Assembly (NCBI GenBank): GCA_002483345.1
Contig: DLHS01000015.1
Location: forward strand, 468,525-532,524
DNA: 64,000 bases
Source: Bacteroidetes bacterium UBA7662
Lineage (GTDB): Bacteria; Bacteroidota; Bacteroidia; UBA7662
Reading direction: 5' to 3'
Part shown: piece by piece, positions 37,456 to 47,808 of the stretch
How positions within the stretch are numbered: position 1 is the first letter of the stretch
How the letters are laid out: each line of letters begins with the position of its first letter
Position numbers and translations under genes: made by a program
Notes under the pieces: model-generated
What the model was told of the DNA's origin: nothing
What the model saw: the letters and a program-made list of their open reading frames with translations, nothing else
The model's database searches: none

Positions 37456-39996
37456 TTAATTTTCTTCGGAAGGTGTGTCTTTGAGCTTCTTCGGTTTTTT
37501 AGCCGTCTCAACTACAATTTCTCCCTCTTCGTTGAGATCGACCTGGAGTTTCTCCCCTTCTTTCATACCTCCTGCAATAATTTTCTCGGCCACGGTATCT
37601 TCTACATATTTCTGAACAGCTCTTTTGAGCGGACGTGCACCAAAAAGAGGGTCAAACCCTTTGTCAGCCAGGTATTCTTTGGCCTTTGGTGTAATTTCGA
37701 GCTGGTAACCCAGATCCGCTACTCTTTTGTACACATCGTTCAGGGTGATGTCTATGATACGTATGATATCTTCTTTTTCAAGAGAATTAAATACAATCAC
37801 ATCGTCAATTCTGTTAAGGAATTCCGGTGAAAAAGTTTTTTTCAAGGCATTCTGAATAACACCACGACTTTCATCTTCGGCTGATTTGAGTTTGGCAGGG
37901 GTCGTGAAACCAACACCGGTTCCGAAATCTTTTAATTGCCGCGAGCCTATATTCGAGGTCATGATAATGATGGTGTTTTTGAAATCTACTTTCCTGCCCA
38001 GTCCGTCTGTTAATACACCATCGTCGAGTACCTGCAGGAGAATATTAAAGATATCGGGGTGAGCTTTTTCAATCTCATCAAGTAGCACAACAGAATATGG
38101 TTTGCGACGGACTTTTTCGGTCAGTTGTCCCCCTTCTTCATAACCCACATAACCCGGAGGTGCTCCGACCAGGCGGGAAACCGCAAATTTCTCCATGTAT
38201 TCACTCATATCTACACGAATAAGCGAATCTTCAGAATCGAACAGAAAACGAGCCAGTTCTTTGGCCAGTTCTGTTTTACCTACCCCGGTAGGCCCGAGGA
38301 AAATAAAGGACCCGATCGGTTTTTTAGGGTCTTTCAGACCAGCCCGGGTGCGTTGGATGGCTTTAGAAATGGCACCCACTGCCTTGTCCTGACCTATTAC
38401 TTTGCCCGTGAGGGCTTTGGCCATATTACCTAGTTTTTCGCTCTCTGCCTGGGCAATCCGTGTAACCGGGATACCCGACATCATAGCCACCACCTCTGCA
38501 ATGTTCTGCTCATCCACCGTAAAACGGCGTGATTTGGCTTCAGACTCCCACTCTGCTTTCGCCTTATCGAGCTCGTCAAGTAGTTTTTTCTCGGTATCGC
38601 GCAGGCGGGCTGCTTCTTCGTATTTCTGGCTTTTGACTACTTTATTCTTTTGCTCTTTAATCTCTTCAATCTGTCCTTCGAGATCGAGTATGTTTTGCGG
38701 GACATTGATGTTGGTGATATGCACGCGCGCACCTGCCTCGTCCATGGCATCGATTGCCTTGTCAGGAAGAAAGCGGTCTGTGATATACCGTTCGGTAAGC
38801 TTCACACAAGCATCGATAGCCGCATCGGTATATATCACATTGTGGTGGTCTTCGTATTTGTTCTTGATATTGGTTAGTATCTGAACGGTTTCTGCGCCGG
38901 AGGGCGGATCTACCATTACCTTCTGGAAACGGCGATCCAGTGCACCATCTTTCTCGATGTACTGGCGGTATTCGTTGAGGGTAGTTGCACCGATGCATTG
39001 GATTTCTCCTCTGGCAAGGGCGGGTTTGAACATATTGCTGGCATCCAGTGAACCACTGGCCCCGCCTGCACCTACCAGGGTGTGCAATTCATCAATGAAA
39101 AGAATGACATCCGGAGACTTCTCCAGCTCGCTCATCACAGCCTTCATCCGCTCCTCAAACTGGCCACGGTATTTGGTACCGGCCACCAGCGACGACAGAT
39201 CAAGCGTAACGATACGTTTGTTGAACAATACCCTGGAAACCTTTTTCTGGTGAATACGCAATGCCAAACCTTCGGCGATCGCTGTTTTACCTACACCAGG
39301 TTCACCTATCAATATCGGATTGTTCTTTTTACGGCGACTGAGAATCTGCGAAACACGCTCAATTTCTTCGTCCCTTCCAATAATCGGGTCAAGTTTTCCT
39401 TCTTCCGCCAATTGTGACAAATCGCGTCCGAAGTTATCGAGTACCGGGGTGCGGGATTTGGTCGCTCCCGGCTTGCGGGGTTGCTCAAATGATTTTTTAT
39501 CATCGTCAGAGAAAGTATCCTCGAACGATGCTTTGGGGGTTTCCTGTCGTTCACGCCCTTCAATCATGGCATCCATCTCTTCCTTCACAATTTCGTAGGT
39601 GATATCAAATTTCTCCAGAATTCGGGTAGCCAGACTGTCTTCCTCCCTCAGAATAGAGAGCAGCAGATGGACAGTGCCAATCAGTTCACTTTTAAAAATT
39701 TTGGCCTCCAGAAACGTGATTTTCAGGATTTTCTCTGCTTGTTTCGTCAATGGAATGTTTTCTGCATTGACAATACTTGACGTAGCAGTGCCTTTGATAG
39801 CATCTTCTATTGACTTCTTAAGCCGGTTCAGGTCGACACCCAAACTTTTAAGTGTCTTGATGGCCTGTCCGTCACCTTCGCGGATGAGTCCAAGCAACAA
39901 ATGACACGGGTCTATATAATCATGTCCCAGACGTATGGCCTCTTCCCGGCTGTAGGAAATTACGTCTTTAACTTTAGGGGAAAACTTGGCGTCCAT
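37456..39996 (-). CDS. clpC: ATP-dependent Clp protease ATP-binding subunit ClpC
   Basis: An 846-residue HSP100 unfoldase that feeds ClpP. It has a double Clp-N domain (1-145), a first AAA+ module with Walker A GEPGVGKT (near 240) and Walker B VILFIDELHTLVGAG, and a UVR-like coiled middle domain (EAARLRDTEKK). The second AAA+ module has GPTGVGKT (near 575), and a ClpB-D2-small domain ends the protein. The start MDAKFSPKVKDVISYS at 39994-39996 is the family N-terminus. The possible adaptor ClpS is encoded 8 kb downstream. Confidence 0.96.
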   Translation of the reverse strand: MDAKFSPKVKDVISYSREEAIRLGHDYIDPCHLLLGLIREGDGQAIKTLKSLGVDLNRLKKSIEDAIKGTATSSIVNAENIPLTKQAEKILKITFLEAKIFKSELIGTVHLLLSILREEDSLATRILEKFDITYEIVKEEMDAMIEGRERQETPKASFEDTFSDDDKKSFEQPRKPGATKSRTPVLDNFGRDLSQLAEEGKLDPIIGRDEEIERVSQILSRRKKNNPILIGEPGVGKTAIAEGLALRIHQKKVSRVLFNKRIVTLDLSSLVAGTKYRGQFEERMKAVMSELEKSPDVILFIDELHTLVGAGGASGSLDASNMFKPALARGEIQCIGATTLNEYRQYIEKDGALDRRFQKVMVDPPSGAETVQILTNIKNKYEDHHNVIYTDAAIDACVKLTERYITDRFLPDKAIDAMDEAGARVHITNINVPQNILDLEGQIEEIKEQKNKVVKSQKYEEAARLRDTEKKLLDELDKAKAEWESEAKSRRFTVDEQNIAEVVAMMSGIPVTRIAQAESEKLGNMAKALTGKVIGQDKAVGAISKAIQRTRAGLKDPKKPIGSFIFLGPTGVGKTELAKELARFLFDSEDSLIRVDMSEYMEKFAVSRLVGAPPGYVGYEEGGQLTEKVRRKPYSVVLLDEIEKAHPDIFNILLQVLDDGVLTDGLGRKVDFKNTIIIMTSNIGSRQLKDFGTGVGFTTPAKLKSAEDESRGVIQNALKKTFSPEFLNRIDDVIVFNSLEKEDIIRIIDITLNDVYKRVADLGYQLEITPKAKEYLADKGFDPLFGARPLKRAVQKYVEDTVAEKIIAGGMKEGEKLQVDLNEEGEIVVETAKKPKKLKDTPSEEN

Positions 39997-40048
39997 CGTA
40001 TATCCTTTCTGATGTGTACGCAAAAACCTGAACGGGCTTTCGAGTCAC

Positions 40049-40057
40049 GCTAAAATA
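40049..40057 (-). promoter_or_regulatory. Possible -7 box upstream of clpC
   Basis: TATTTTAGC on the reverse strand, 52 nt before the clpC ATG. It is the same string as before ftsX. Confidence 0.25.
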
Positions 40058-40164
40058 ACAAATAAGTGCAGCAATTGATTGTGAAAGCACTGTGCTGATT
40101 TTCCACATCCAATTGTCGATTTAAATCAAATACCGTACTCATAAGTTCAAAACTTACTGATAAA

Positions 40165-40200
40165 CAAAAAAAGCCTCCCGAAGGAGGCTCTTTTGTTTGC
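40165..40200 (-). terminator. Intrinsic terminator after the OB-module T9SS protein gene
   Basis: AGCCTCC / GGAGGCT stem with a 4-nt loop, followed on the reverse strand by a run of T, just after the stop codon at 40208. Confidence 0.85.
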
Positions 40201-40207
40201 AATAATT

Positions 40208-42370
40208 TTACTTCTTTACGACGAACCGTTTGGTAGAAGTGCTGTTTTTTCCTCGTATCTGTAGGAAATACATGCCTTCTGCCAGCTGTTGGTTGTTCAA
40301 TTCCAACTGAACAAGTCCGCTTTCGCCTGCTACCCTTTGACTGACAAGTTGACGGCCTGTCATGTCATAAATGCCAAGCTCAAGCTTTTCAGCTTTCTCG
40401 AAATACAGATCGATTTTAAAACTTCCCTGGTTAGGGTTTGGATAAAGATTCAATACGCTGGCATTTGAAGTGGTAGGTTCCACGCTGCTTCCGATAGGTG
40501 CTCCGAAGCCGGCCACATCATTGAGTGCTCTGGGGATCAGCTTCCAGTTACCAAAATTGAAGGTGAGGATACCCCGGATGTAATCCAGTTTTTCATCAGC
40601 AACCAATGAATCAACATTAAAGGTGGCTGAAAAAGCGGGGCTTGAGAGACCGTTGGTACTTGGACCGGTGCGTACACGTAGGCCTGTTACCGAAGCGGTA
40701 TCCGTATAAATCAGAAATTCTCCAAAATTGCTTGGTGCATCTGCATTCTGGTTGATCACATAAACGGAATCAAACTGGACAAGCATCGACTCATAACCCT
40801 CTGTGTATTCATAAGAACGTGCAATAACAGAGTCGATAGAAATTTTGACAGGTGCAGGAACCGGTACATTCGACACGAAGGTGTATTGAACATCTGTAAG
40901 GGTTGTAATGCCAAAATCTTCTGTAACGGTAGCAGCAGTGATACGCAAACTGTCTCCCCTGTTCGAAAGGTCGAGGTTACCACTGACATCCGAGCGCAAC
41001 ATGATACCTGAATTCGCACCGAGGCCATCCTGGAAGGAAATAGCACCCAAATCATTCGGATTGATGGTTCCTGTGATCACACCCTTGATATTAAGGCCTG
41101 TCAGACGCTGACCGGCATAGATTGAGCTACCGTTGCGATAAGGCGTTTCCTGAATCTGAGAGAGGGTATTAATTCCTCCGTTCACTATACGGAATACGTT
41201 GAAACTCATCGATGTATCTGGACTTACAGCTGAGAACCCCTGATTGTCGGTTGACCGGATGAAGTATTTCACATACTCCCCGTTCACTGTCAAGGCTGAT
41301 CCCGGAATTACTGCAGTAAAGGTATCAACACCGGCTGAGGCCATGGTTATCGAATCATAAACGCCGGTATTCAGACCAACGGCGTAAAAAAGTTTGGCAG
41401 ACTGAACAGAACCATCCAGGTCGCGGATAGTAGCGCCAACCGTTACACTCTGGTTAACAGCCGGAGCAGAAGGCGTAAAGTAAAAATTGCTGGTAAACGG
41501 CGGAGAGGCGGTTACCGGGCCGAGATCGGTTTGCACCAGAGGGACAATTTCGTAGCGGGGATACAAGGGCGGCTGGAAATTGGTTTCGGTGATGATACCC
41601 CGGATGTATTCAAAGGCTTTTCCCTGCTGAATAAATACCGGTGCATTCGGATTGGCAGGATTGGAAGCGGTAGAGGAGGCAAATGGCGGACGGAACCATT
41701 GAGAGGCATCGCGCACGTTAATCTGGCTACCGGATGCATCCTGAATCAGCCAGGCAATGCGGTTACCACTGAAAATGCTAACACCGGTCACGAAAATATT
41801 TCGGAACTCCACATACATACCTTCATATTGTTCACCGGTGGATTTTTGAATTTTTTGCGGAACAACAGGGTCATTGGGATCAAAAACCATAAAGTTGCTG
41901 ACCGGAACAACCTTGGGTGCCGGAGGGGTGGCAAAACCCACAACCTGGGTAGCCACTGGAATCAAATCAACCTGGGTTTCACCAGAATTCAATTCTGTAC
42001 CTCTGAATTCAGCAACCACACCAGTTGCTTCCACAATGTTTCCGGGCACAAAATTGTTAAAAAACTGTGTGGCGACAGAGTCGGGTGTCAGCATCCGAAC
42101 CAGCAGGCCTTTCCAGTTATTGGTCGCGAGACTTGCGGTATCTACCAGATAACTTGCTTTGAAGTTTGTGCTGAGCGCGTGTTGTCGTGGATTGTAAATT
42201 ACCAGACCGCGAACTCTTACCGTATCGCCTTCAAGGCGTGAAAGGGTATTGCCCAAAGCAAGAGAATCGGGATGAACCCATTGTACGGAATCAATACTCA
42301 CCAACGGATACTGTGCCCAGGCAGATACAGAAAGCAGCAGGCTGAACAGCAGAAGTTTAAATCGTTTCAT
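40208..42370 (-). CDS. Secreted protein with OB-fold-like modules and T9SS sorting domain
   Basis: A 720-residue exported protein with a signal peptide (1-19, ending AWAQ). Several modules resemble the OB-fold domains of secreted nucleases and DUF5689-type proteins (DTVRVRGLVIY; YIRGIITETNFQ; DYIRGILTFNFGNWKLIPRA). An Ig-like stretch lies near 320-400. The last 80 residues form a type IX sorting domain: LNLYPNPNQGSF, a GRQLVSQ-like turn, and GMYFLQIRG before a basic end. No nuclease domain is present. It would be exported by T9SS and attached or released at the surface. The start is ATG 42368-42370. Confidence 0.85.
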   Translation of the reverse strand: MKRFKLLLFSLLLSVSAWAQYPLVSIDSVQWVHPDSLALGNTLSRLEGDTVRVRGLVIYNPRQHALSTNFKASYLVDTASLATNNWKGLLVRMLTPDSVATQFFNNFVPGNIVEATGVVAEFRGTELNSGETQVDLIPVATQVVGFATPPAPKVVPVSNFMVFDPNDPVVPQKIQKSTGEQYEGMYVEFRNIFVTGVSIFSGNRIAWLIQDASGSQINVRDASQWFRPPFASSTASNPANPNAPVFIQQGKAFEYIRGIITETNFQPPLYPRYEIVPLVQTDLGPVTASPPFTSNFYFTPSAPAVNQSVTVGATIRDLDGSVQSAKLFYAVGLNTGVYDSITMASAGVDTFTAVIPGSALTVNGEYVKYFIRSTDNQGFSAVSPDTSMSFNVFRIVNGGINTLSQIQETPYRNGSSIYAGQRLTGLNIKGVITGTINPNDLGAISFQDGLGANSGIMLRSDVSGNLDLSNRGDSLRITAATVTEDFGITTLTDVQYTFVSNVPVPAPVKISIDSVIARSYEYTEGYESMLVQFDSVYVINQNADAPSNFGEFLIYTDTASVTGLRVRTGPSTNGLSSPAFSATFNVDSLVADEKLDYIRGILTFNFGNWKLIPRALNDVAGFGAPIGSSVEPTTSNASVLNLYPNPNQGSFKIDLYFEKAEKLELGIYDMTGRQLVSQRVAGESGLVQLELNNQQLAEGMYFLQIRGKNSTSTKRFVVKK

Positions 42371-42391
42371 GAAAACATATTTTTTGCGTGG

Positions 42392-42399
42392 CAAAAGTA
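42392..42399 (-). promoter_or_regulatory. -7 promoter box of the OB-module T9SS gene
   Basis: TACTTTTG on the reverse strand, an exact TAnnTTTG match 21 nt before the ATG. Confidence 0.5.
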
Positions 42400-42544
42400 A
42401 GGAGGAAAGGCCAAAAAGCCTAACAAACAGCATTATCTCTGGGTTAAGCACCTTTTCACAATTTCTAACGTTTGTCTTTCGACGAATGCAAAATACAGCT
42501 TCAAAACTTTCGTTAGCTTTAATAGCGTTTTAATACCGAACACC

Positions 42545-42736
42545 ATGAAACAGATGCTCGAATTCGTAAAAACCGTGCTTACCAAGGTTAGTTTTGACAA
42601 AGATTTGTTCCGTAAGGAACTGAGCAAAGGTTTAAAGTGGGTTAGTCCCGGCGAACGAACGATACTCCTTGCCTGGTGCCTTACCCATTTCGGGCAGACA
42701 CACCAGGATGTAATCAAGGAGGTTTTCAGGCTCTGA
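42545..42736 (+). CDS. Small conserved-looking protein, unknown function
   Basis: A 63-residue protein predicted to be all helical (MKQMLEFVKTVLTKVSFDKD...), with no signal peptide or membrane segment. It is rich in Lys and Leu and ends in WCLTHFGQTHQDVIKEVF. The sequence has normal codon structure and an AT-rich promoter-like region upstream (TAGCTTTA near 42516). I recall close relatives as unnamed small proteins in Bacteroidota but could not check. It converges on the large T9SS gene with a 13-nt gap. Confidence 0.65.
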   Translation: MKQMLEFVKTVLTKVSFDKDLFRKELSKGLKWVSPGERTILLAWCLTHFGQTHQDVIKEVFRL

Positions 42737-42749
42737 AACCCGTTTACAA

Positions 42750-45700
42750 TTATTGCTTCACAAAACGGATAGTCTCTGTCGTATGTTGTGCGTTTATCCG
42801 AAGCAGGTATACGCCAGGTGCCAACTCGTTCGTATTTATCAGCAAAACATCTCCGAAATCTGGCCATTGGAAATGATTTACAATCCTTCCGGTTAAATCT
42901 GTCATGATTAGGGAGGCTTCACCTGAAGCAATTGCTGATTTAACTACGACATAGGCTGTTGCCGGGTTCGGATATACGGTAAAGGAAGCTTCCTTGGATT
43001 GTTCTCTCATAGTATCTCCAATCATTTCCGGTTCCCCTTTACGAAGTTCAGGAGCTAAAGAAATGCAGGCCCGTCTCAGTTCTTCAAAAACTTCCGGCGA
43101 GATTGTCTCCCAGATCAGTTGTCGCTCTGCTTCACAAATACATATCCAGTATGCTGCAATGCCCTGCCAATAATCATCGCCGGTATGCTTTAGTTCGTAA
43201 AGTGATTCCAAGGCATAGTCATAATACTCTGCTGTTCTGTATGCCTGCGCTTTTGCAAGTATTAAACTATAATGAACTTTCTCCGGGTAGCCGCCATAAA
43301 ACACTTGTTCAATCCTGAAATTTAGTTCAGAGATCACTTTTTCAAGTTTTTCATTCTCCTGAAAACCACCCGAGGCTCTTACACGGGGTAAAAGTTCAAG
43401 TCGGTAGGCGTTGTTGTGGGCTTCCAGCATTTTGTTAAGTGCTATCTCGAGCATTACATATTCCTGATCTGTGGGAGAAAAGTCGCCTCTGTTCCGCAAA
43501 TCTGAAAAAATCTCATCGAACATATCGATTGCCATTAAATCAAAACCAGCATTGGTATAATCATTCGATGTGATGTAAGAAGTTGCCGTCAGTATCGCCT
43601 CATTTAATAAAAGGTTACCGGATGAAGTACTGACCTCTGTCTTGGTAGTCCAGTTATGGAGTACATAAGTTTCAAAATCCGTTGTTTGTTTCTTTTCACA
43701 AACCGGCAGGTAGGGTGGCAAAGGAGTGTACAATCTTGCATAAACCGGGTCCCCGTTCCAATCACGCAGATGCATGCGGGTATTACCGTTAACGACCGGC
43801 ATTCTGTTGTCCTTGATATTTATTTCATAAGAATTTGTTACAGGATTGTAAGCGAGATAATTCATCGCGATACCCGAAAAAGTACCGGTTATGTACATTT
43901 GACTTCCACTAAAATCATTCTCTCCTTCATGCAGGAAGATATTATCAACTTCTTCTATTCTTATTGCAATCCTGTTGTCAGTGAATTTATTTCTCGCCCT
44001 ACCCCCCAGCAGCAGTTGATAATTTCCCGCATAAATACCCGTGTAATTCTCAGATATGTTATTACAGTTTAATCTCACATGAAGCTGCCCGAAAGACCGG
44101 AGACCCCATACGTTATCCTGAATCAAATTCTGAGATAACTTCAATTGTGCGTCATGTTGCCCCATCACTTCCAAAGCTGTATTGTTTGTAAAAAAAGAAC
44201 ATTCCGCTATTTCGCTCACACCGTCTAAATCATATCCGTGCCACGCTATCTGATTTAATTCAAACAACGAATTTTTGAAATGTACTTGCCCGCCATAGGT
44301 AATCACGGCATTTACATTATCCAAAAACTGGCAATTTTCCAGATAGAGAGGATTTCTGCCCTGAATCATATTTGCTGTCAGGGCTGGTGCCCCTCTGCTG
44401 AAACGGCTGTGTCGGATACTTATACCTCCCTGACCATGCAAATAAATACCGCTATGGTATCCACTTCCATTGAGCAATGAAAGATGCATTTTGTCCAATA
44501 CCAGGGGCCCGTATATATCCAAAACAACCCCTGATTTTATCCGTGCTTCTCCAAGCTCAAGATGTAGTTTGATATTAGGATTCAACATTAGATTACTCTT
44601 AAATTCGACAAGCTTCTGCTGGGCATAGGTCCCCCTAAACAGAATCGCAGCTTGTCCGGATGTCTGCCATAATTCTTCTGTATTCCCTGCCTGCAATGAA
44701 TCCTGATCAATCTGTACATATCCTAAACCAGAGAATGTAAATACAGCATTTGGCATCAGCACAACCTTCCCCTTTATCTCAAGAACAGCATTATCTCCTT
44801 CCAGCACTATCTGAGCATTCGGGTGAATTATCAAGGTAGCTCCTCGTTGTATGGTAAGTTTACTTCCCTGCTGAATGCGAAGTATTGAATAGGGAAAAAG
44901 TTCCAACGTACTCGTTCCATTGAATTGCATATGTGCCTGGTTCCTGAAACCAGTTGTCATGGATTCACCTAGTACAAGCGTTCCTTCGTTCTTAACCGTA
45001 ACAGGTTCGCAACTCAGCGATCTTGTCTTGAAAACAGCTTCCCCGTGCGGTTTGGGAAGCAAGTTAAGAGCTGATGCTGATCCAACCGGTCCCGGAAATA
45101 ACATCCTGTTAAGAGACAATATCACCCCCTTCCTGATTCTTAAGGAAGGAATAAACTCAAATTCAAAGTAATGGCCTTGCTGGTTGATAAGTCCGTTTGC
45201 CGGAGGTGCTGCATTGTAATCAGTATTTAAAACCGTATTGTCTTTCAGGTAAAATCTGCTCTCCAAAGTCATTAAACATCCGGTAAGCCATTTCAGGAAT
45301 TCAAAATTTACATCGACATGGGGCCTGTTTAAAAAGTCATATTTTAAGGGTTGTTTTTTTGCCCAGATATAGTCAAAACGACTGCTGACAACATTGTTAA
45401 TCTGATGGTCAAAAAGTGGTATCCGTGACCCCGTTGGCTCATCCAGGGCACTTTTGGAAGAAACGAAGGTATGCGTGTTGAAAACAGTTGTAAATGGGTT
45501 CTGCCCTAAAATCTCACCTGCCTCTTCCGCCATTTCAGAAATCGTACTATTAAAATCCCCCGGAGCATTATCCCAACCTTCGGAGGGTTTGGTAAGATAA
45601 AAAGAGCCAATATTCTGACTATTATGATGTTGTGCATAGCCCTGTTGTAAGCGCACTTCATTCCTGTAAATACTCCGGCCTGAGATAACAACCTGAGCAG

Positions 45701-47768
45701 CTGTAATCGGGACAACATATAGTGGAAATGCCAATTTGGCTAATTCATGAAAAGCTACAATCATGGCTAACTCACTGGCAGATTTAGACCAAAGTAAATT
45801 CTGATCCAGAACATCCCCGATATTTTCCAGTATATCAGGCCCGTGCTGATAGACCCAATGCGGACTTATTGCATTTATGGAATGTTCAATCGCCCTCCCG
45901 TTCGCAAGAATAAGATTAAATTTTTTGGGCGGAAATTCAAGATATGTTATCACTTTGGTGGGCACCACTACTTTTACCTGAAAGGAAAAAAGATGCTGAA
46001 GCTCTGAAAGCACTGGTGAGTTTAAATCATGATTCTTTTCGCGATGTAAAAAACCGTTCAGACTCCCGTCTGTGATGGCAATCTTTTTCGAGTTTCCGGG
46101 ATGTCCCAGCGTATCCAGTTTCTGATAAAAGCCGGTATGAACTGTATGCGCCGTTGGATCAATATGGTTTACCAGCATTTGACGGGCTGCAGGAGAATTT
46201 AAAACCCTCAGATAGGTAAGCTTCGCCCTGTCTCCCAGGCCTAACAAGTTATATCTGTAACCTAAATCATAGGTAAGGTATTGGGCAGAGACCGGAATAT
46301 TTGCTCCCCTGTGAGGGGTGGAGAATGTGAAATAGGTTTTAACCGCGTGACAACAGGAAGACTTCTCCATTTTGACCAGTGCACAGCGGGCAATCAACCC
46401 TCCCATACTAACCCCCATCAGTTGTATGCCCTGCTGACTTTTATTCAATATAAGTTCGTCTCTTACCTGCTCGAGTAAACTTATCAAAGCATTGGCGTTC
46501 TTCTCAATAACCGCCCTGTTGGTTCTGAAATCAACAAATCCAACATCATAACCGATTTCCAGTAGAGAATCCATGACAATCCCCATCATCTCCATCTGGG
46601 GAAAGTGAATGGATGGCGTGCCGCTTGTTATACTGTACCAATTGAATGCTCCAAAACCACCGCCTTGTGGAATATCCAGTTCTGAATTATTCTTATCAAA
46701 TTCAGAACTCTCAAATCCCTCGATGAGTATAAAGGGTTTGCGTAATTTCCCTCCAGATTGGGGAGCATATTTGAAACTCAACACCGCCTCTCCATTACCC
46801 TCCCTATTGTCAATATCACAACCCGAAACCAGCTTAGAAATGAATACTCCATCTGCCTGGTAACGCGCTTTGACAACTTCCAGCTCCGTAAACATGTCCA
46901 TTTCTGAAACCAATGCGCCCTTTGAATTCCTGAACCTGGCCTTAATTCTTTTAATTCCTCCCGAATCATAGGTAGCGGTCAGTAGCCCGTTTGTGCTGAC
47001 AATCTGATAACCATTACCATCATCCAAATCAACTTCCATCAGGCATCCAGGTACGTTTGTCAGATTCAGAAAAGAAGGAAATGAAAAACGAACGATGCCA
47101 TTCTGTCCTGTATAGGCAGATTTTTGAAGGGCAGAAAAATAAATCAGCTGCTCCGTTGATTTCCAGTTGTCTAATGTCTGAAGGGTATTGGGATTTACAT
47201 TAAACGACTGTATGCTGAACGCACCGGTACCCGGAACGCCCGATAACCATACCGTATCTTGGATCTGATAGGATGACAAACGGAGTTTATACTTTTCTAT
47301 GGAGGTATCCAGATATATATATCCTCCCTGAAAAGCATCCAGCGCAATTCTGTTATAATTCAGAGCCAGAGAACCCATGACAACTTCAGCAATCGGAGCA
47401 TGGCTTAAAATCTGGGGCCAACCTGTGGAAAGTACGCCATTCCTGCTGCTATCAATGAGGAAAGGCAGATCTTCCGGAGACCTGATAAAAGGGTGGCCAG
47501 AAAAGCTGGCATGATAAAAAAGTTTATACAAGCTTTCATACCGCAGCAGGCTTCCTCCGGCAGACTGCCCTGCGGTGGTAAAACCGATGGAGGTACTATC
47601 TCTGAATATCAGATTTAACGGGCTTCTGTCTATTAATATTCCGGTCGGGGTATATGGCTGAAGGAGTCCATAGCGTGCTTTATGGTTATCTGCTACCGCC
47701 TGAGCCGAGGTTCTGGGAATTGCCCAATACAAAGCAATTACGAAAAAAAATATACTTTTGTTTAACAT
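42750..47768 (-). CDS. Giant secreted protein: lipase-like hydrolase, beta-helix repeats, T9SS sorting domain
   Basis: A 1672-residue exported protein. After the signal peptide (1-22) comes an unassigned beta-rich region (to about 340). An alpha/beta-hydrolase domain follows, with the nucleophile Ser454 in GVSMGG and a following FSTPHRGA, like PGAP1/lipase families. A second unassigned region precedes parallel beta-helix repeats (about 950-1340, with units such as FKNSLFELNQ and LSQNLIQDNVWGLRS). A helical stretch and a C-terminal T9SS domain (VYPNPATAYVVV...APGVYLLRI) end it. It may act on surface lipids or polysaccharides. By eye the gene is more A+T-rich than its neighbours. Confidence 0.85.
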   Translation of the reverse strand: MLNKSIFFFVIALYWAIPRTSAQAVADNHKARYGLLQPYTPTGILIDRSPLNLIFRDSTSIGFTTAGQSAGGSLLRYESLYKLFYHASFSGHPFIRSPEDLPFLIDSSRNGVLSTGWPQILSHAPIAEVVMGSLALNYNRIALDAFQGGYIYLDTSIEKYKLRLSSYQIQDTVWLSGVPGTGAFSIQSFNVNPNTLQTLDNWKSTEQLIYFSALQKSAYTGQNGIVRFSFPSFLNLTNVPGCLMEVDLDDGNGYQIVSTNGLLTATYDSGGIKRIKARFRNSKGALVSEMDMFTELEVVKARYQADGVFISKLVSGCDIDNREGNGEAVLSFKYAPQSGGKLRKPFILIEGFESSEFDKNNSELDIPQGGGFGAFNWYSITSGTPSIHFPQMEMMGIVMDSLLEIGYDVGFVDFRTNRAVIEKNANALISLLEQVRDELILNKSQQGIQLMGVSMGGLIARCALVKMEKSSCCHAVKTYFTFSTPHRGANIPVSAQYLTYDLGYRYNLLGLGDRAKLTYLRVLNSPAARQMLVNHIDPTAHTVHTGFYQKLDTLGHPGNSKKIAITDGSLNGFLHREKNHDLNSPVLSELQHLFSFQVKVVVPTKVITYLEFPPKKFNLILANGRAIEHSINAISPHWVYQHGPDILENIGDVLDQNLLWSKSASELAMIVAFHELAKLAFPLYVVPITAAQVVISGRSIYRNEVRLQQGYAQHHNSQNIGSFYLTKPSEGWDNAPGDFNSTISEMAEEAGEILGQNPFTTVFNTHTFVSSKSALDEPTGSRIPLFDHQINNVVSSRFDYIWAKKQPLKYDFLNRPHVDVNFEFLKWLTGCLMTLESRFYLKDNTVLNTDYNAAPPANGLINQQGHYFEFEFIPSLRIRKGVILSLNRMLFPGPVGSASALNLLPKPHGEAVFKTRSLSCEPVTVKNEGTLVLGESMTTGFRNQAHMQFNGTSTLELFPYSILRIQQGSKLTIQRGATLIIHPNAQIVLEGDNAVLEIKGKVVLMPNAVFTFSGLGYVQIDQDSLQAGNTEELWQTSGQAAILFRGTYAQQKLVEFKSNLMLNPNIKLHLELGEARIKSGVVLDIYGPLVLDKMHLSLLNGSGYHSGIYLHGQGGISIRHSRFSRGAPALTANMIQGRNPLYLENCQFLDNVNAVITYGGQVHFKNSLFELNQIAWHGYDLDGVSEIAECSFFTNNTALEVMGQHDAQLKLSQNLIQDNVWGLRSFGQLHVRLNCNNISENYTGIYAGNYQLLLGGRARNKFTDNRIAIRIEEVDNIFLHEGENDFSGSQMYITGTFSGIAMNYLAYNPVTNSYEINIKDNRMPVVNGNTRMHLRDWNGDPVYARLYTPLPPYLPVCEKKQTTDFETYVLHNWTTKTEVSTSSGNLLLNEAILTATSYITSNDYTNAGFDLMAIDMFDEIFSDLRNRGDFSPTDQEYVMLEIALNKMLEAHNNAYRLELLPRVRASGGFQENEKLEKVISELNFRIEQVFYGGYPEKVHYSLILAKAQAYRTAEYYDYALESLYELKHTGDDYWQGIAAYWICICEAERQLIWETISPEVFEELRRACISLAPELRKGEPEMIGDTMREQSKEASFTVYPNPATAYVVVKSAIASGEASLIMTDLTGRIVNHFQWPDFGDVLLINTNELAPGVYLLRINAQHTTETIRFVKQ

Positions 47769-47808
47769 GATAATTGGATTTAAGGTGAAATGTGGATCCT
47801 ATGTCATG

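Noticed and set aside
41531..42241. Open frame of 236 codons opposite the OB-module T9SS gene
   Set aside because: Antisense shadow with no family features.
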